Below, piece by piece: positions 29,500 through 42,990 of a DNA stretch of 50,936 bases. The notes below the pieces were generated by a model. It was given only the letters and a program-made list of their open reading frames with translations. It searched no databases and had not been told where the DNA came from. Within the stretch, counting starts at the first letter, position 1, and each line of letters opens with the position of its first letter. Origin of the DNA: Phoronis australis (Eukaryota > Phoronida > Phoronidae); contig NMRA01000246.1 in the NCBI GenBank assembly GCA_002633005.1, positions 26,304-77,239 of the forward strand, written 5' to 3'. The translations under genes and the position numbers were made by a program.

Positions 29500-32400
29500 A
29501 GCTGTTACTAATAAGTGCTTCTCAAGTTGGCACGGGGCCATAACACCGTATCCCAGCAAAAAATGGGCATTGAAGTGTTTGGCTGGTGAAGTTGGACAGC
29601 TCAAGTTTAATCGTGGGATAGAATTCGCTGGTGTCCAAGTACTTTGCGCGTGTCTAGGTAACGTAACCCAGCGTGCACGAGACTCTCGATCAGTGAAAGT
29701 AGTGCGATCACGTGCTTCGCTTGTAATTTGCAACTCGGAGGACATGTTTCAGTCTGAGTCTACGGAATGCAGTCCGCTTGTCAAGGTGACAGCTGGTTTC
29801 CGCATGTGAAAGGATATTACACACGACTGAGCATTGTGCACAGTTTTCAATTCTAACGTTTTACTACTTGATGTTTGTCACAGATAGCATTTTGCTGTTT
29901 TAATATCATCAAATTTTAATGAGCTATGAGTACATTTTCAAAGAATTTACTCTTTCCGCTTCATTTTAGTCAAAAACTTCACCAGAACGGGTTTTGACGC
30001 AGGTTAGTTCAGTCGAGGCTTGAGATCAATGAATTGCTTATTCAACGTAACTCCGAATATTTTCAAACTAAATTGAATTAAATGTGAACTTGTGGTTCAA
30101 TTTTTGTTTTTGGTGGTGCACCACCACCTAAAATAGCCACCAATGTGAGTGACAGCTGACTCATGCATTATGGGTACTCACTCAACTGCCACCACATGCC
30201 GTTTCCACCTAAACCCCTGATCCACTTTTAAATGAATTAATAATAAAATAAAACAAACACAAATGGAAATGAACGTTACGAGATGTTTACATTTCAGTGA
30301 AGGACAAAACACATCCTGTGTTCTAAATTGGTAAATATAAATACACAAAACGTACCGAGAGTGGCTGGGTTCACATTTTTACACTAAATTGATTTACTTC
30401 AATTTTGTAAAACGCGTATTACTTCAAACAGAAAACAGCTCATGGAAGCCTCACTGGCAACTCAGGAATGCAAGACGAGACATGGGCATCCTGCCAGTCA
30501 ATGATGCAATTTACACTTAATAGATGGCGCAACAACTGGACGTAAACCCATTTGCATTCTAGACCTGCATCTGACGGGTCTGTTTCTTTTTGAAAAACCT
30601 GTACCACGAATGATCCAGAAAGCAGATCATTACATTCACATTCATATTGTGCAAATAAATTGTGCTACGTGATAATCTAATAAATACCAGACTATAAAAA
30701 TAGAGGAACGAGCATCGACAATAATACAGTAGCTAAGATTAACGAAGTTTAGAACTAGATAAAAACAGAAACAGAAAGAGAAGACTCAAAAGTAGGGAAA
30801 TTTGAAGTCATCCAGGGAGTCACTGATACTCAATAAAAATCGACATGATTTGCAGATGTTTTGATTTGGATGTAATAGTCTCAAATATTTTCGGAGGTAT
30901 AACCGAGTACCTTGCTGCCCGTATCAGAACTAAACAGACCGCAGTGACAACCGGACAATTGAAACTCTAACTCAGTCTTAGTGGCGATATCATGTGAACA
31001 TGTCGTGTGGGATCAGTTACACTCTATGGATGTCACTTCAGACAAGGCACCAAGTGGAACACTGAGCGAAAGATGAACGTTCTAAAATGTGATAGAGCAT
31101 CAATACTAGTAGACGTCATCTCGTTACAGTAACGAGGTAAATATCTCGCTAGGGCTCACAACATACTGATGTACATTTTAAACCAACACTCCTGCAATTA
31201 GGCAACTTTTTAGAAGAAAAGATACACCAGGCTTCGAGGGAATGAAATTTAGAAGATAAAAAGAAGTCTTGTGGAGTCACAATATTTGCCAAGTAAAAAC
31301 TTTGTCGGGTCACCAAGGAGTCACTACAGCAGCAGCATTTATTTTCATAAAAATGCGTCAGTTTTTAAACAGTTAAAACAGTATTGGGGGTACTTGACAT
31401 CGATCTATTAGTGTAGAACCAAGAGCAACATGCAAATTACAACTGCTGTTAATAGGTGGCGTTATAGTATTGCTGAACCCAGTTCCGTTGCTTCTGTCGG
31501 CACTGTATGAGGGAAAATCGGGTTTTGCCAAAAGACGTTTAGGTCTTAACCACGGTATATTTGAGCCCGAGATTCAATTGGTGTTATTGGGCATAAAATT
31601 TAGAAAACGAAACTTACTGTATGTGTGATTTGGCCAGAAGCACACAATTACCTTTTGAAGTAAACCTGTATAAAAGGGTGTTCCTGTGTAGGGACAAACC
31701 CTGTGACAGAGGATAGAAACATTCCAAATCGTCATCGACAAAACTCCGACTAAACTGGTCAAGCAAGCCATATTTTATGTGTCGTGTTTCTTCTCGACAT
31801 ATCTCGTGTTTTTGGTAGTCTGGCTCTTTACTTTTTGTGACAAATTATTCTGGCTATAATAGTAAAGGGCCCTGGATGACTCGGAAATTAAATGCGGCAA
31901 TGCATTTACTGTACACATTTCTGCTGTTGATTTCTTTATAGATCCATTGATTTATTAATTTATTTAACATAGACTGACAATAAAATAGTAATCCAACCTC
32001 AGTGGAACAAAGGAATGCGGAATGACAGGTTCATGTATTTTCTGATCACCAATCGCCATTACATCAAATCAGCTCTAAATTCGACAACTTTACACTAGAG
32101 AACTGACTCGTTTATACCAGTATACAATCTGCATGGTAGGAAAAGGGAAATCGAACGATTATATTTTATCAATTAGCACCAGGAACAACACACGTAGTCA
32201 TGTGCTACACAGTAAGATGACAAACCAGAATCTTTTTTGGAATTTGTGTCGGTCCAAATTTTTACGTTCTGCGTGCATGAACTTCAGTCCAGGAGCTTAG
32301 TACTTCATAATGACGTCGTTGGCAGTTAGGGAGGGGGATTGTCCAGATGAATTCCTAGATAATTAGTAGTTTTCGCAGATTCTGTTTTCACCTCATTTAA

Positions 32401-34235
32401 TTTTTAAACCATTTGGATTAACCAGTTTTCAAATTGAACAAAAATGCTCTCTATAACAAAACATGTTTTGTAGGTAGTTTTGTTGTTTGGCAATACACGC
32501 ATATAGCTAGTTACCTGGATTTCTGATTGCAAGTTCTTGAGTGTATGTTCGAAAATATCACTTGCCTGCATGTATATGGCTCTTGTAGTACGCGTGAGTG
32601 CGACCGCTGGCTGGGATGAAAGTGCTTTGAACAGGTGTAAACATGGTTCGACACGTAAACTGTTGGAAAGAAATCGAAATGTTTTCGCCAAAAACAGTCT
32701 ATATGGGTTCACAAACATTGATAGAAAAGTGTCACCTCGTACATGCCCTTCACCGTGGCCTGACGCTTGGGAAACAACATGTATCAAGTAAATTTCAAAT
32801 CAGTATAACAGACTGCCACAGTCTGGAAGTAGTCTTAAGAACCCATGTGCACGGATAAATTCGAAAAAATGTTTAATGTGTGCGGGCACAATGCATTTAT
32901 GAAGAGATGGGCGTGTTCCTTTGATGAAAAAGGACTGTAGGACAGAAAATACCTATCTGGCAAACTGGAAACGGCCCGATGTCAGGACTAGCGAACTAGA
33001 TCTTGAACCCGTTTTAGTTCAGTAACAGTCGTGCCCTTGGCAAGTTTCCTAACTCAAATAATCCTTATTTGTTCATTTTGGTGTTTTCAAAAACATTGCA
33101 TATGGCGTTGATTGCACCTTTGCATATCCGCAGAAAATAAATTTACTTTCACCAGCTACACCAAATGAGTCTCAGTGAAAGATAACACTTAAGCAGCATT
33201 TAAAAAATAGCAACTCTTTGAGAACTGGCGTTTTGACTATTAATTTGCAAGTCAATCAAAATTGTTTATTATCGTTCAACAATGGCGGCCAGTTTGTTGA
33301 TGCATCACAGAAATTCAAAAATAAACACAAGAAATTATTTATTGTTGTGAACACGGGGGTAAACCAAATCTTTAAACAAAAAGAAAGCTTTTCTCAGTCA
33401 TTTCAGAGGCACTCTGAAGAAATTCGCTACTGAACGAAGCTAATGAGATGACGTGCTTCGCTTGTAATACCTGGAGATATCTCGCGTGCCCTTGGGTTTT
33501 CTAAGTTCTAGCATCTACGGAACGCACACGTGGTCTTTGTCGGGAGTCACATTCTGGCAAATTTCGACAGGCTCATTTTGAGAAACTCAGGCCTATCCTA
33601 ATGCTCTAAAAATATGCCGGCAAAATAACCGTTTTCAATGTTTACAGGTATGTAACAAAAACAAGATATTAGATTTCGTCATTCATTCACAGCATATCAC
33701 TGCCGGGACGCTAGGTTTTCACTATGAAGCCGAATTTTTGGTTGTCTGTCTGAGTATGTTCGTAATTTATGTACCCAATTAATGAATTTACCCCACAATC
33801 ATTATTTCACGGTGGTAATTTACGCACCAGCCATGAGTACTGATATTCAGCATTTTCCCGCGATATTCGCAGCCCGTCTGCTACTACTGAAGTACGCATG
33901 ACAGGAAGTAACTCGCTGGGGAAAAGACGTCAAAGTTGAGTGGGTTTCGTATTGGAAAACAAATCGTGCTAATTTACGAAGTGAATGTACTACTTACGGG
34001 TTTGAGGAAATACTTCACCTCAACATGTGAGCACAAGGTGTATTGCAGAGTCGGATACATCACTTCAAGTGCCTTTTAAGCTAGATTTGACGTAAATATT
34101 TCAGCTTTGTTGACGGCGATTTTTCCTCCGTTTTCGCCCAACAACTTCACTGGTCAGGACAGAACGAACTTGTGACTCGGCCCCGAACAGCGCTAACAAA
34201 TGATTAGTTAAAGGTTACTTCAGCTTCAGTGGAGC
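29500..34235. other. Gene-free stretch between the SPRY gene and the ankyrin-type gene
   Basis: No gene recognised. A perfect 16-bp palindrome TGGTGGTGCACCACCA lies at 30111-30126. The 18-base string ACGTGCTTCGCTTGTAAT occurs near 29712 and near 33452, with weaker similarity continuing about 80 bases (both reach TCTACGGAA), so a diverged repeat pair is present. Overlapping 127- and 84-codon frames at 32404-32791 have no relatives. The last few hundred bases should hold the promoter and 5' untranslated region of the gene starting at 34236. Confidence 0.45.
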
Positions 34236-34329
34236 ATGGCTAAAGATCAGGATATTATAGAAGCTGTGCGTGAGCAAAACTTGGAAGTTTTACATAAAAT
34301 TTTGCTAAAGAATAAGCCTGGGAAGTCCA
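34236..34329 (+). CDS. First coding exon of a Caskin-like ankyrin-repeat scaffold (partial)
   Basis: ATG 34236, with G at -3 and +4, opens 31 codons plus one base. It ends at a strong donor TCCA|GTAAGTAT (GT at 34330-34331). The peptide begins MAKDQDIIEAVREQNLEVL and ends KPGKS. It matches the conserved start of Caskin1/2 (MGKEQ/MGREQ, then an Ala-Val helix, a Leu-rich helix and Pro-Gly-Lys before the splice junction). ANKS1A/B also begin MGKxQELLEAAR and are the main alternative. Caskins are neuronal scaffolds with N-terminal ankyrin repeats followed by SH3 and SAM domains; only the cap before the first ankyrin repeat is encoded here. No later ankyrin exon was seen in the window, so the gene continues past the right edge. 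The short length limits certainty. Confidence 0.6.
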
Positions 34330-35947
34330 GTAAGTATAGTCGTTTTTTACTACTAATATAACTCGACTTTTTGTTTCTCATACAGAACTGACTTAACATA
34401 AATTTCATTGAGTATCCTATGCTAAACAAATATATCTTTTAACACAACTTTCCTGTGAAGGTGTATCCCTGTGGAAATTTGGCCATTTTTTCTATTTGTT
34501 CCTGAAAACCATGTACCAACAGAAGTATATGTAATAACTGTCTGGTCTGACACACGGGTGGATATTATGACATTTAGGCCTACCCTTTTGATCAGAGTGT
34601 GTATAAAGTCGAGTCCAATTTCCTATTAAGTCTAAACCTACGTATCATCCTAACACCAAACATACAGTATGTCAAGAAGCCCTCTTCTGTTGTCTATTAA
34701 TATTATATCTGACTCACTTGTTTTTATTTGACTAACACTTCATGTGTAAAAAGCCAATGTTTACACAAGTCACTGGAGGCCGTATTTTGTCTAGGTATGA
34801 CCTTTTGTATGCCTCTGGGTTCTCATACCTAAATGATAACATCCGTCCCAGACCATATATTATATTACTGATATGTTCTCTGGTCAAAAACAAAGAATGG
34901 CTTAGATAAATAGTGACGGACAGGTAGAAACTAACTGTCAAACTTTAATGTACTGACACACTTGAATTCAGTGCTGAAGGCTTGGTCATTTTTATTAGCT
35001 TTAACAAGTTTGTGTTGATGCCTTGGAGGTGGTATACATCTTTGAGTTTTGCATGATGGCACGATTTACTTCACGCCAGCTTCACCTGTGTGTGGTAGAA
35101 CATTCTTTCTGTGTATACAAGGCCAAGTGTATCACCTGAGTACATTAATTTTGCATGAATGCGAACTGTGAAGTAACAACTTGAGATTTATTTATGAATC
35201 TCGCACTTGATTTCCTTTGTTAGTGTTGAGGTAATCCTTCCGTAGAGGTCTGATTAAAGCTTTTGTTGGGTCACTTCCAGGTAATCAATAATCAAGTTGA
35301 GATATGAATAAAGTCCAAATGAAGCGTTTCAAAAATTTCCCAATTTGGAACATTGGTTGAAGTTGTCTCAAAATTTCTGAAGCTTGCTAATTATTGTGTG
35401 TCATTGGAAATACAAAAGTTGGAATAAACTGTAACTAATTTTCAAAATTTTTGTAAGTGGATGGGGACATCTTCCTTATCGGTGATTCAATTTTCTTTTC
35501 CACTTTCCAACAGTATGTAGAGTCCAAAATTGAGAAACATTACAGTACCAGTAAAATAAAATGTACCCTTGTTCCCTTTGCGAGAAGAAAAAAAATCACT
35601 TCCAGTTCTGGTATACCAATTAATATAACTGTTATTATATAATCATCCTAAAAATGTCATAAGTTCATTTAAACTTTTGACAGTTTGTTAAATTTTACAA
35701 TCGGAGCTGATGAGTATTTAACTCTTTATTGGTTCCTCTCAAAGACCGTAATTTTCCTACCAATGGGCAATGAGGCTAGTTCTTAGCAATGGGTTATTGG
35801 CTTTGGTTGATAACTGTTATTGAGAATTTTTTGATGTACTGTCATAGGCTGTGGAAACATTTCCACATTGATCCTCTGAATCTCAATCCTAAACCGAGAT
35901 ACACCAAGCCTGCAGTGCATTTCATGCCCCTAATTTCCTCAAACATG

Positions 35948-35964
35948 CACACACACACACACAC
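35948..35964. repeat. (CA)n microsatellite
   Basis: Seventeen bases of uninterrupted CA dinucleotides, in ATGCACACACACACACACG context. Confidence 0.9.
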
Positions 35965-38900
35965 GCCCACATTCGGTACTCACATCCCTGATAATACTCC
36001 ATACCTGCCATTCCATACTCGAGGCCATATTCTAGATTGGATCCATGGGTGTGGAAGAAGAATCTGGTCCTAGGGTGTGGAGTTTGGTTACCGAGTAAAA
36101 TGAGTGTTTTGGGTATGCGTGTGCCTGTGTTGTTAAGGGGTGCGGTTATGGAATTTGGGAATTTAGGGATAAAAGCTGTATTTTAGAGGTTAAGGCATGG
36201 AATGGTTTCCTTTTTGCATTTCTGGCGGGTTGACATGTAGTCTGTAGGTCATTGGCATTACTGGACTCTACCCTGGTCACAGTCTCCCTAACATTCCAGG
36301 GCTATTCATGATGCCAGTCAGGGGTACTCTCACACCAAGTACCTTTTCAATAGCAAGATACACTGTGCAGTGTGTTGATTACACTCCCACTTCTGTTCAG
36401 CCACTGTCCACTGTATTGTTGGACTTCATTGTGCATACCTGTCCAGTGGCAGTTTGCCATACCTGGACTGATTGCTTTTGTTCATGCATGACACAGGTAG
36501 ATTTGCCCATTAATCACCTACTCCCTAACAGGATTCTTTGCTTTCTTATGTAATTCGGGTTCCTCACCTGGGACATACATTTAGAATGGCCATGATGCCT
36601 AGACTGGTGGAATTAGTCAAAGTATTACCCTGGCACATTTGTCACCTGGGTACAGTACCAAGGAAGCTTTTGTATCCTTATGTAATTGACAGTTTGGCAC
36701 CTTGTTCAAATTTACCTCACAAAGTTTGTGGCCATTATCAGTGGTGAGTCACAAGTTATTAGCCTGGCCACAGATCCACTGACATATTGTTTGATTTAGT
36801 GGGGTGTAAAGAAATTAACTCCAGATTTGTGTTGAATCCTGTGTCCTCCTTATCTGTTTTAGAACTCTGGTGATGTATACTGTATGTGAGTTAGCAAAAT
36901 TTAATACACATATGACCTCAACAATGCCAAGTTATCCATTTCCATGTTACATATTGCATATCTAATGCTTCTCTACCGGCCTAACATGTGCTAAACATGT
37001 GCTTAACATTAAATTTCCTACTAGTGAAATAAACTACATGAATTGATTTAATGAAGGTTATGTATTAAACAAAACATACAGGTGTATGTTGACAAGCAAG
37101 CTAATGTGTTGATGATAAATGAGACTTAACTCATTGTGGTACAAAGCTGACTGCATCACATGGGATGTTCTTTTACATGTGTTTATGCATGCTACACAGA
37201 CTTCTTATTTCAATGAACATCGAAGCAAAAGGTCAGTTAAATTGTTTTTGAAGATAGCTTTAGTGTCATTAGTATCACAATGTGATGTTAGAAATTATGG
37301 TTTCAACAATTCAAGGCATTACGCGATGAACCCTTTACCTTGCCCTTGCAACATTTTACCACACAGGTCGACTGGCTGTGCTTGCTGTACATACCTGAGA
37401 TCTGACCAAACAGTTCACCTGACAAGCGGGAACACTTGTGCCAAATCTCATGCTCTCCATCTTGAATTAACTACGCAGCTTTTTCATGGTCGAGTATTTT
37501 TTGTTTGCGGCTTATTTAACCGTTACTAGCTGCAAGATGTTTATAAACATAAAAATAACACCAGTTCAAATTCATTTGCAGGGCCCTTGTTCACCTGAGG
37601 GGAATGGTGCCTGTGTTGTCTAAGCTCTGTCTCAGAGCTAAAACTAACTTTTTGTGCTCTTTCAAATTGTCACCTGTGTGAGTTACTCATAAGTGATTCG
37701 AAACTCGAGTGGAAGTTTTCTGTCGCTTGAGGGGAGTTTTTCAGGGTAATGGGGCCCATTTTTGGCCCCAAAATCGAAGGATTGAGGAAACTGATTTGGT
37801 TTGTCTTCAAACAAGTCATTAACTCGTAAGCAGTTAACTATGACCGTTTAAAAATGCTCCAAAATCAAACCGGGTTTTGCTCTAGTGCAGAGTGCCAAAT
37901 TCTGAATATATACTTTCATGGGTTTCTCAGGAATGTTGGAAAATGTAAAGTTTGTGAAGAGATACTAGCACTGATAAACATGCCTTTAGTGAAAAAATGA
38001 ACTTTTGATATAGACTTCTTACCTGTATAAAACTAGTCGTGATTTATTTGCTATTCTGATGAGAAGTGGGTTCATTACCATAATGGTTGAAACCATGTGT
38101 GGAACATAAAATGACTTCCATGGATAGCCTGAGCTAAGGCGTACAAACCTTGTGAGCAAAGAAAGTGTGATTATGTCCTTTGATTGCTTATAATGCATGG
38201 TAATGTCTTGTGTTTTCGTGACGTATTGTATTTATGATAACCCTGGTCTGAAATAACTTGTAATTTAAGTTGAGATCAATTTCATATAAGTAGTCTAAAT
38301 CAAGACTTTTCTAATGTAGGAATTGGGTTTATAGTACCTTTGAGAGATTATATACTGATTTGTTAACGGCCTCAGTTTTCTGAGCTTGTTCTTGTTGTGA
38401 TTACCTTTTCAAGTAAATGTCAGTAATTGATGGATGTGGTCTGGAAAACCTATTCGCTATGAATTGTCTTCTGCAGAGCCAAGCGGTGTTTGAAAATGGT
38501 CTAGAGAACGCCATGGTCTCATTTGATGGGCTTATTTAGTAAATTCCGTGAATCCTATTCACATTGTCCACCTGTGCTACCTCAGGAAGCGTTTATCAAA
38601 TTACATAATAACAGGGGTAAGCAGTTTTTTGCCCAAACGCTGATTCACGTTCATACTTTTTGTCTAATCCAACATGGCTTGATAGAAACTGAGTCATATA
38701 GGATTTGAAATGTGAACTGTTGCCTTTGTCATTTTGTTAAACTTGGGGATTGTCTAATTTAATTCTTTCGTGTGTCCATCTTGCAGGTGACTTGAAAATA
38801 AGTCTCTGTGTTTGTGACAGTTATGCTTCACTGTCTACAGCAGCCACACATGAATTGCATAGTTGTATTTGTAGTTTTTATCAACTGAATACAACTACAA

Positions 38901-39350
38901 TGCTGCGATCAATGATAATGCCCCAAAGCTATAGATTTCCACAGGCTCCCTCATATAGAATAATACTGCCAGATTGTTTTGAATATTTGCATTGGGCCAG
39001 ATAATGTTTAATTACCCGAGTCAATATGATATCTGTTCTATTGCTCATTGTGGATTATTGGTCTAGTCACATTAAACACCCTCGTTAACCAACCTTGATT
39101 TATTTCCAGCCAATTGTCCCTGTCATTGAGCTAATTACCGCGCAAAGTGTTGTCTAAGGATGTGTGTTACAAGTTGGTATCTGATTTCACCGTAGTACAA
39201 TATGTAAATAATAAAAATGGTACATAATAAAAATGGAATTGCAACATTTACTCCCATAAAATCGCTGGCACATTATTCCTTTTTTGATAGAACTCTATTT
39301 TTGTTTCTTTGGCAACTAGAACATCAAATAATCACTGACTCATGAGAAGA

Positions 39351-39447
39351 CTTCAAAGTTTATTGGAGTTAGCTAGCCTTAAAATTGCGAATTCAGAAAA
39401 CCCTTCAAAGTTTATTGGCGGTTGCTAGCCTTAAAATTGCGAATTCA
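39351..39447 (+). repeat. Tandem pair of a 52-bp unit
   Basis: CTTCAAAGTTTATTGG, a short variable link, then TAGCCTTAAAATTGCGAATT occurs at 39351 and again at 39403. The two are nearly identical over 45 bp. A more diverged relative lies at 24552-24597 in the SPRY gene. High identity between the two units suggests recent duplication at this site. Confidence 0.85.
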
Positions 39448-40514
39448 AGATGATGCATGCTGGGCTGAGCTTGCAACTCTTGCTTTTACAGACATCCAAA
39501 TTCTTTTGTGTTTCCTGCAAATTGATTTTACGACTAAAATAGCCTTGTTCAGGTTGGGGTACACTATGTTCTTTCGACAGATGTAATTGGTAAAATAGAA
39601 CATTTTGGTGAAAATTTTACTTGCCAGTTAATGCTTGATCAGGTTTTGTTTCAAGTAATTTTGTTGTCATTTAGTTATAGTAAGTTGTAGCCTTGATTGT
39701 CAGTGGTGTTCATACTTCATATGCTGCTGATGCAAGACATGTTTTAGTAAGGACACCTGGTGGCTATATCGTTATTCCAGATATTAAAATGAGGGTAGTT
39801 TGAGTTACCTGCAAAGTTTACCTGCAATTGCGTTGTGTCTGCATGTATGCGGGATGTCTGCACAAAGCATTTGATATCACTTCAGTTCTGGTGGCAGCGC
39901 TGTATGATGTCTGTAAAATCTGATGTACATAGTTGCTTTTTCATGCACTTGATGTTTATATTTCTCAGGTAACAGGTAACAGTTTCCTGGCCATCGGTTA
40001 CCTGGGCGCTCTCATATCTTATGTGTTGAAGACATTTGGGTTCTTTCCCACCAATATCCCTCCAACTCATCTTGTGATGGAGAATGTGAATAATCCAGGT
40101 TAGGACTTGCTCTGAACCACATAACCCAGGCAGTAATGAATTTCATGTTCATTTTCTAATCTAGATGGCAGTGTGTCCCAGTTGCATTTCATCACAATAA
40201 ATCATATGCAGCTGTCCCGGGTAACAGCTTCATGTTACTTTTGCGTAAATTAATCCGTTTTTGACTCCCACGTGCAGTTTTTTTAATAACAATCAGATTT
40301 GTTCATGATGGCGTTCTGTCTCTTGATCTAATTTGAGTTGATAATGAGAAAATGTATCCAACAGAATTAACTTAAACAGCATGTCTTGGGCAGTTCTGTT
40401 ACTGTGCTCTCTGGTTTTTACCATTTATTTAGACTATCACCCATGCAGGAGTGGGAAACATTGTTAATAATGTTTTACTTATTTTTCAAGTCCGTGGGAG
40501 AGAAATTGGCAATA

Positions 40515-40610
40515 GTCTGATATAACATGCCCGCATTTTGAGAACCAGTTTGATGCCCGTTATTTAGTGGGGAAAACTGGTTCTCAAAATTGGGGCACGT
40601 TATATCAGAC
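40515..40610. mobile_element. 96-bp foldback element
   Basis: The left arm GTCTGATATAACATGCCCGC, then ATTTTGAGAACCAGTTT, pairs with the right arm AAACTGGTTCTCAAAATTGG, then GGCACGTTATATCAGAC. The loop is about 22 bp. No coding capacity; a MITE-like hairpin. Confidence 0.85.
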
Positions 40611-42179
40611 CATTACAGAGAAATGCACAACCACTCATTTTGTTTTGTGTTTCCATGATATGGTATATGCTCTAGTTGTTATCCTTCCATGAATAGCAGG
40701 CTTGTCTTAACTCTGTTAGGGCATAACTTTTAAATTCAGGATTCAGTTTTAGTACAAGCTAACACTACAGGTTCACACCAGTGACAAAATTGCTGGCAGT
40801 TTTTCAGTGGTGAAGGCACTAATGTTTTAGCCCTACAGACAGCTGTAGGTGATGGGCATATTTTCACTGGCTGTTAATTGTTTCCCTCCACAGCTACTTT
40901 ATGGTAATGTAGGACCTTATCAGCAATGCCCTGTATTATGGAAAATGTCAAAAAATTACATGTGATCTAAGTAAAAGTATACGTTTTCTAAAAGAATTTT
41001 ATTTTAGATTTTTCGCCCATCTGCCATTCATTGGGTCATGTGATCAGGTATTTTTAATAAACTTGAGCAAAAAGAACGGTGTAGTGATAGCAAAACTGTA
41101 TCAATAAAACGACCAACTTTTATTTGGTATAGGTGTTCAACATGAAATGTCAACGCTGTTAACATTTTCTAAATTATCATTTCGCTTTTGTTTTATTCAG
41201 CTTCTGAGTTATTAGCACACATGTGTTCTTTGAAGCGACCTGTGTACATAAGTGGTAGCGTAACCGCCAGCTATTTTGGGTTAGTCTCTAGGAAAACGCC
41301 AGCAAAGTGACATTTGTAGCCGTTCACATGACAGGCATTTTTGCCATTATCGAAAGTGCTAAGAAAAATGCTAGCCTTTTAGCCATTTTGTGGGTAAAGT
41401 GAAATTGCCAGCAAAGCGCCACCAAAACTGACCCCTGTAACCCTTTACATTACTTGTGTTTTTTCTCCTAGAAAAAGTGTCTTTTAGCCAGTAACTAAAT
41501 GGGGCATAAGGGACAGAATAGTTATGCTAAATTTTGGTTATAGGCTTTAAACAAGAACTGTAACTGATATTTGTTTTAAGGTCACCAGCTGTGGTTGTGC
41601 TTCAAGTTTCAAAAGTTAGGTGCAAAATATGCTTGTGAAATAAAAATGTAACTTCGAAATTCAACCCCCGAAGTCTTCAACTAAGACAGAACCACCGTAT
41701 TCAAGTTCTGTGCCAAAAAGATATGCTTGTGTTTTCTGTTAACCCAGCGAGTGCAAGAAGACCATCTTGAATAACAACTCCCTGAAGATGTTAGGTGTCT
41801 GTATGGTTAATCATATGAGAACATGGTTTCAATTTTCGTATTTTTGGAATATATTGTGAGGATTTTGAGGAGCCTTCATATTTGTGGAGAGTTTCTTGTG
41901 GCCTTGTCAGCGGTGCTGTCCTGGGCAATCTATGGAGTATACCAAGTTGCTAGGTGGGTACATATTTTAACAGTGATTGTTGTATAGAATTTTGTTTGAG
42001 TTTTATCAGGGTAATGTAAATAATTGTACTTTTATTAGGTGTTAAGTGACACACGCAGAGACAATTGACAATTCAATTTTTTCTATATCGTTTTTCATTT
42101 GTTTTCTAAGTGTCTAATTTCAGCTGTATTATCTGAATGTTAGTTGAAGTGTTTGCTAACAGAATTTATTTATTTACGG

Positions 42180-42990
42180 TAACTGGTCTAGGTGCTTTAA
42201 TTCAGAACAGGGGTTGGGCGTTAACCAGAGCATAGGCACTTTAAACAATTTTGAAAGTCTCCTTAAACCGGTCCCCTTTAAGAATCTTTCTGAAATTTGG
42301 TGTTTTTCTATGAACACCGCAACAGGTAATGACGACATATGAGAAGGTCTGACTACCGCTGCTCCTTCTTGTGGCAATTTTGACTTTTTTACATTAACTT
42401 CTGTTTGTTTGGAGCTCCTGGACATAATTTTGTATATGAAATGTGGCATTTAGGTTTCTGTTAAGTAGACGACACCTTTATAGGATGAAACACATTCTGT
42501 ACCACTGACCATTTTTATTATTTTTGAGTCTGTTTTGGCTTTGCCTCCCTCTCTATTTGCCAAATTGCTCAAAGAATCGTGAAGAAAATTTGCAAATATT
42601 TTCCTACTGACAGGGGCACAACTGACATTAATTGGTACAGGTCTGACTACTCTGGCATCCTGTTAGTGGCTATTTTTGCATCCACAGCTGTGTCTCCTAA
42701 ACTGGCCTTGCAGGATCTTTGTGAAATATGACAAGCACATTCCTATTAACATGGGAACAGATGACAACTTCTCTCAGAGACATGGGCTGCTGCTGTGCCT
42801 CAGGGTGGCAATTGTATTTTTACATTTGCCTCTACACCTTCGAAGTTCCTAGACACATTTTAATGAAATTTAGAAAGTAGGTTTCTATGCAGTAGACTAC
42901 CGACTGGGCGTTCCCATTTTCCGACATATTCGGCGTATTCTACACCATCTAGTGGCTGCTTTTGATACTAATAAACATCCTTAAAAGCAT
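42180..42990 (+). repeat. Diverged tandem blocks of an old repeat
   Basis: Similar phrases recur in the same order: GGTCTGACTACCGCTGCTCC (42345 region) and GGTCTGACTACTCTGGCATC (42640 region). Near 42600-42770 a segment resembles TTTCTGAAATTTGG followed by a bracket of GTGGC(A/T)ATTTT. GAGCTCCTGGACATAATTTT (42411 region) and AGTTCCTAGACACATTTTAA (42845 region) also correspond. ATCTAGTGGCTGC (42948) may be a further partial copy. Unit length is irregular (about 200-450 bp). A related stretch may lie at 46720-46910. Boundaries are approximate. Confidence 0.45.

Noticed and set aside
32404-32791. Overlapping 127-codon (minus) and 84-codon (plus) frames
   Set aside because: They are shadows of each other in a locally stop-poor stretch; neither shows a recognisable motif.
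35457-35642. Possible second exon of the Caskin-like gene
   Set aside because: Translation shows no ankyrin consensus and no phase-1 acceptor leading into it.
37119-37529. 136-codon plus-strand open frame in the long intron
   Set aside because: No domain, Cys/His-rich but irregular, no splice or polyadenylation context. It lies in presumed intron, and one frame of this length in 50 kb of AT-rich DNA is expected by chance.
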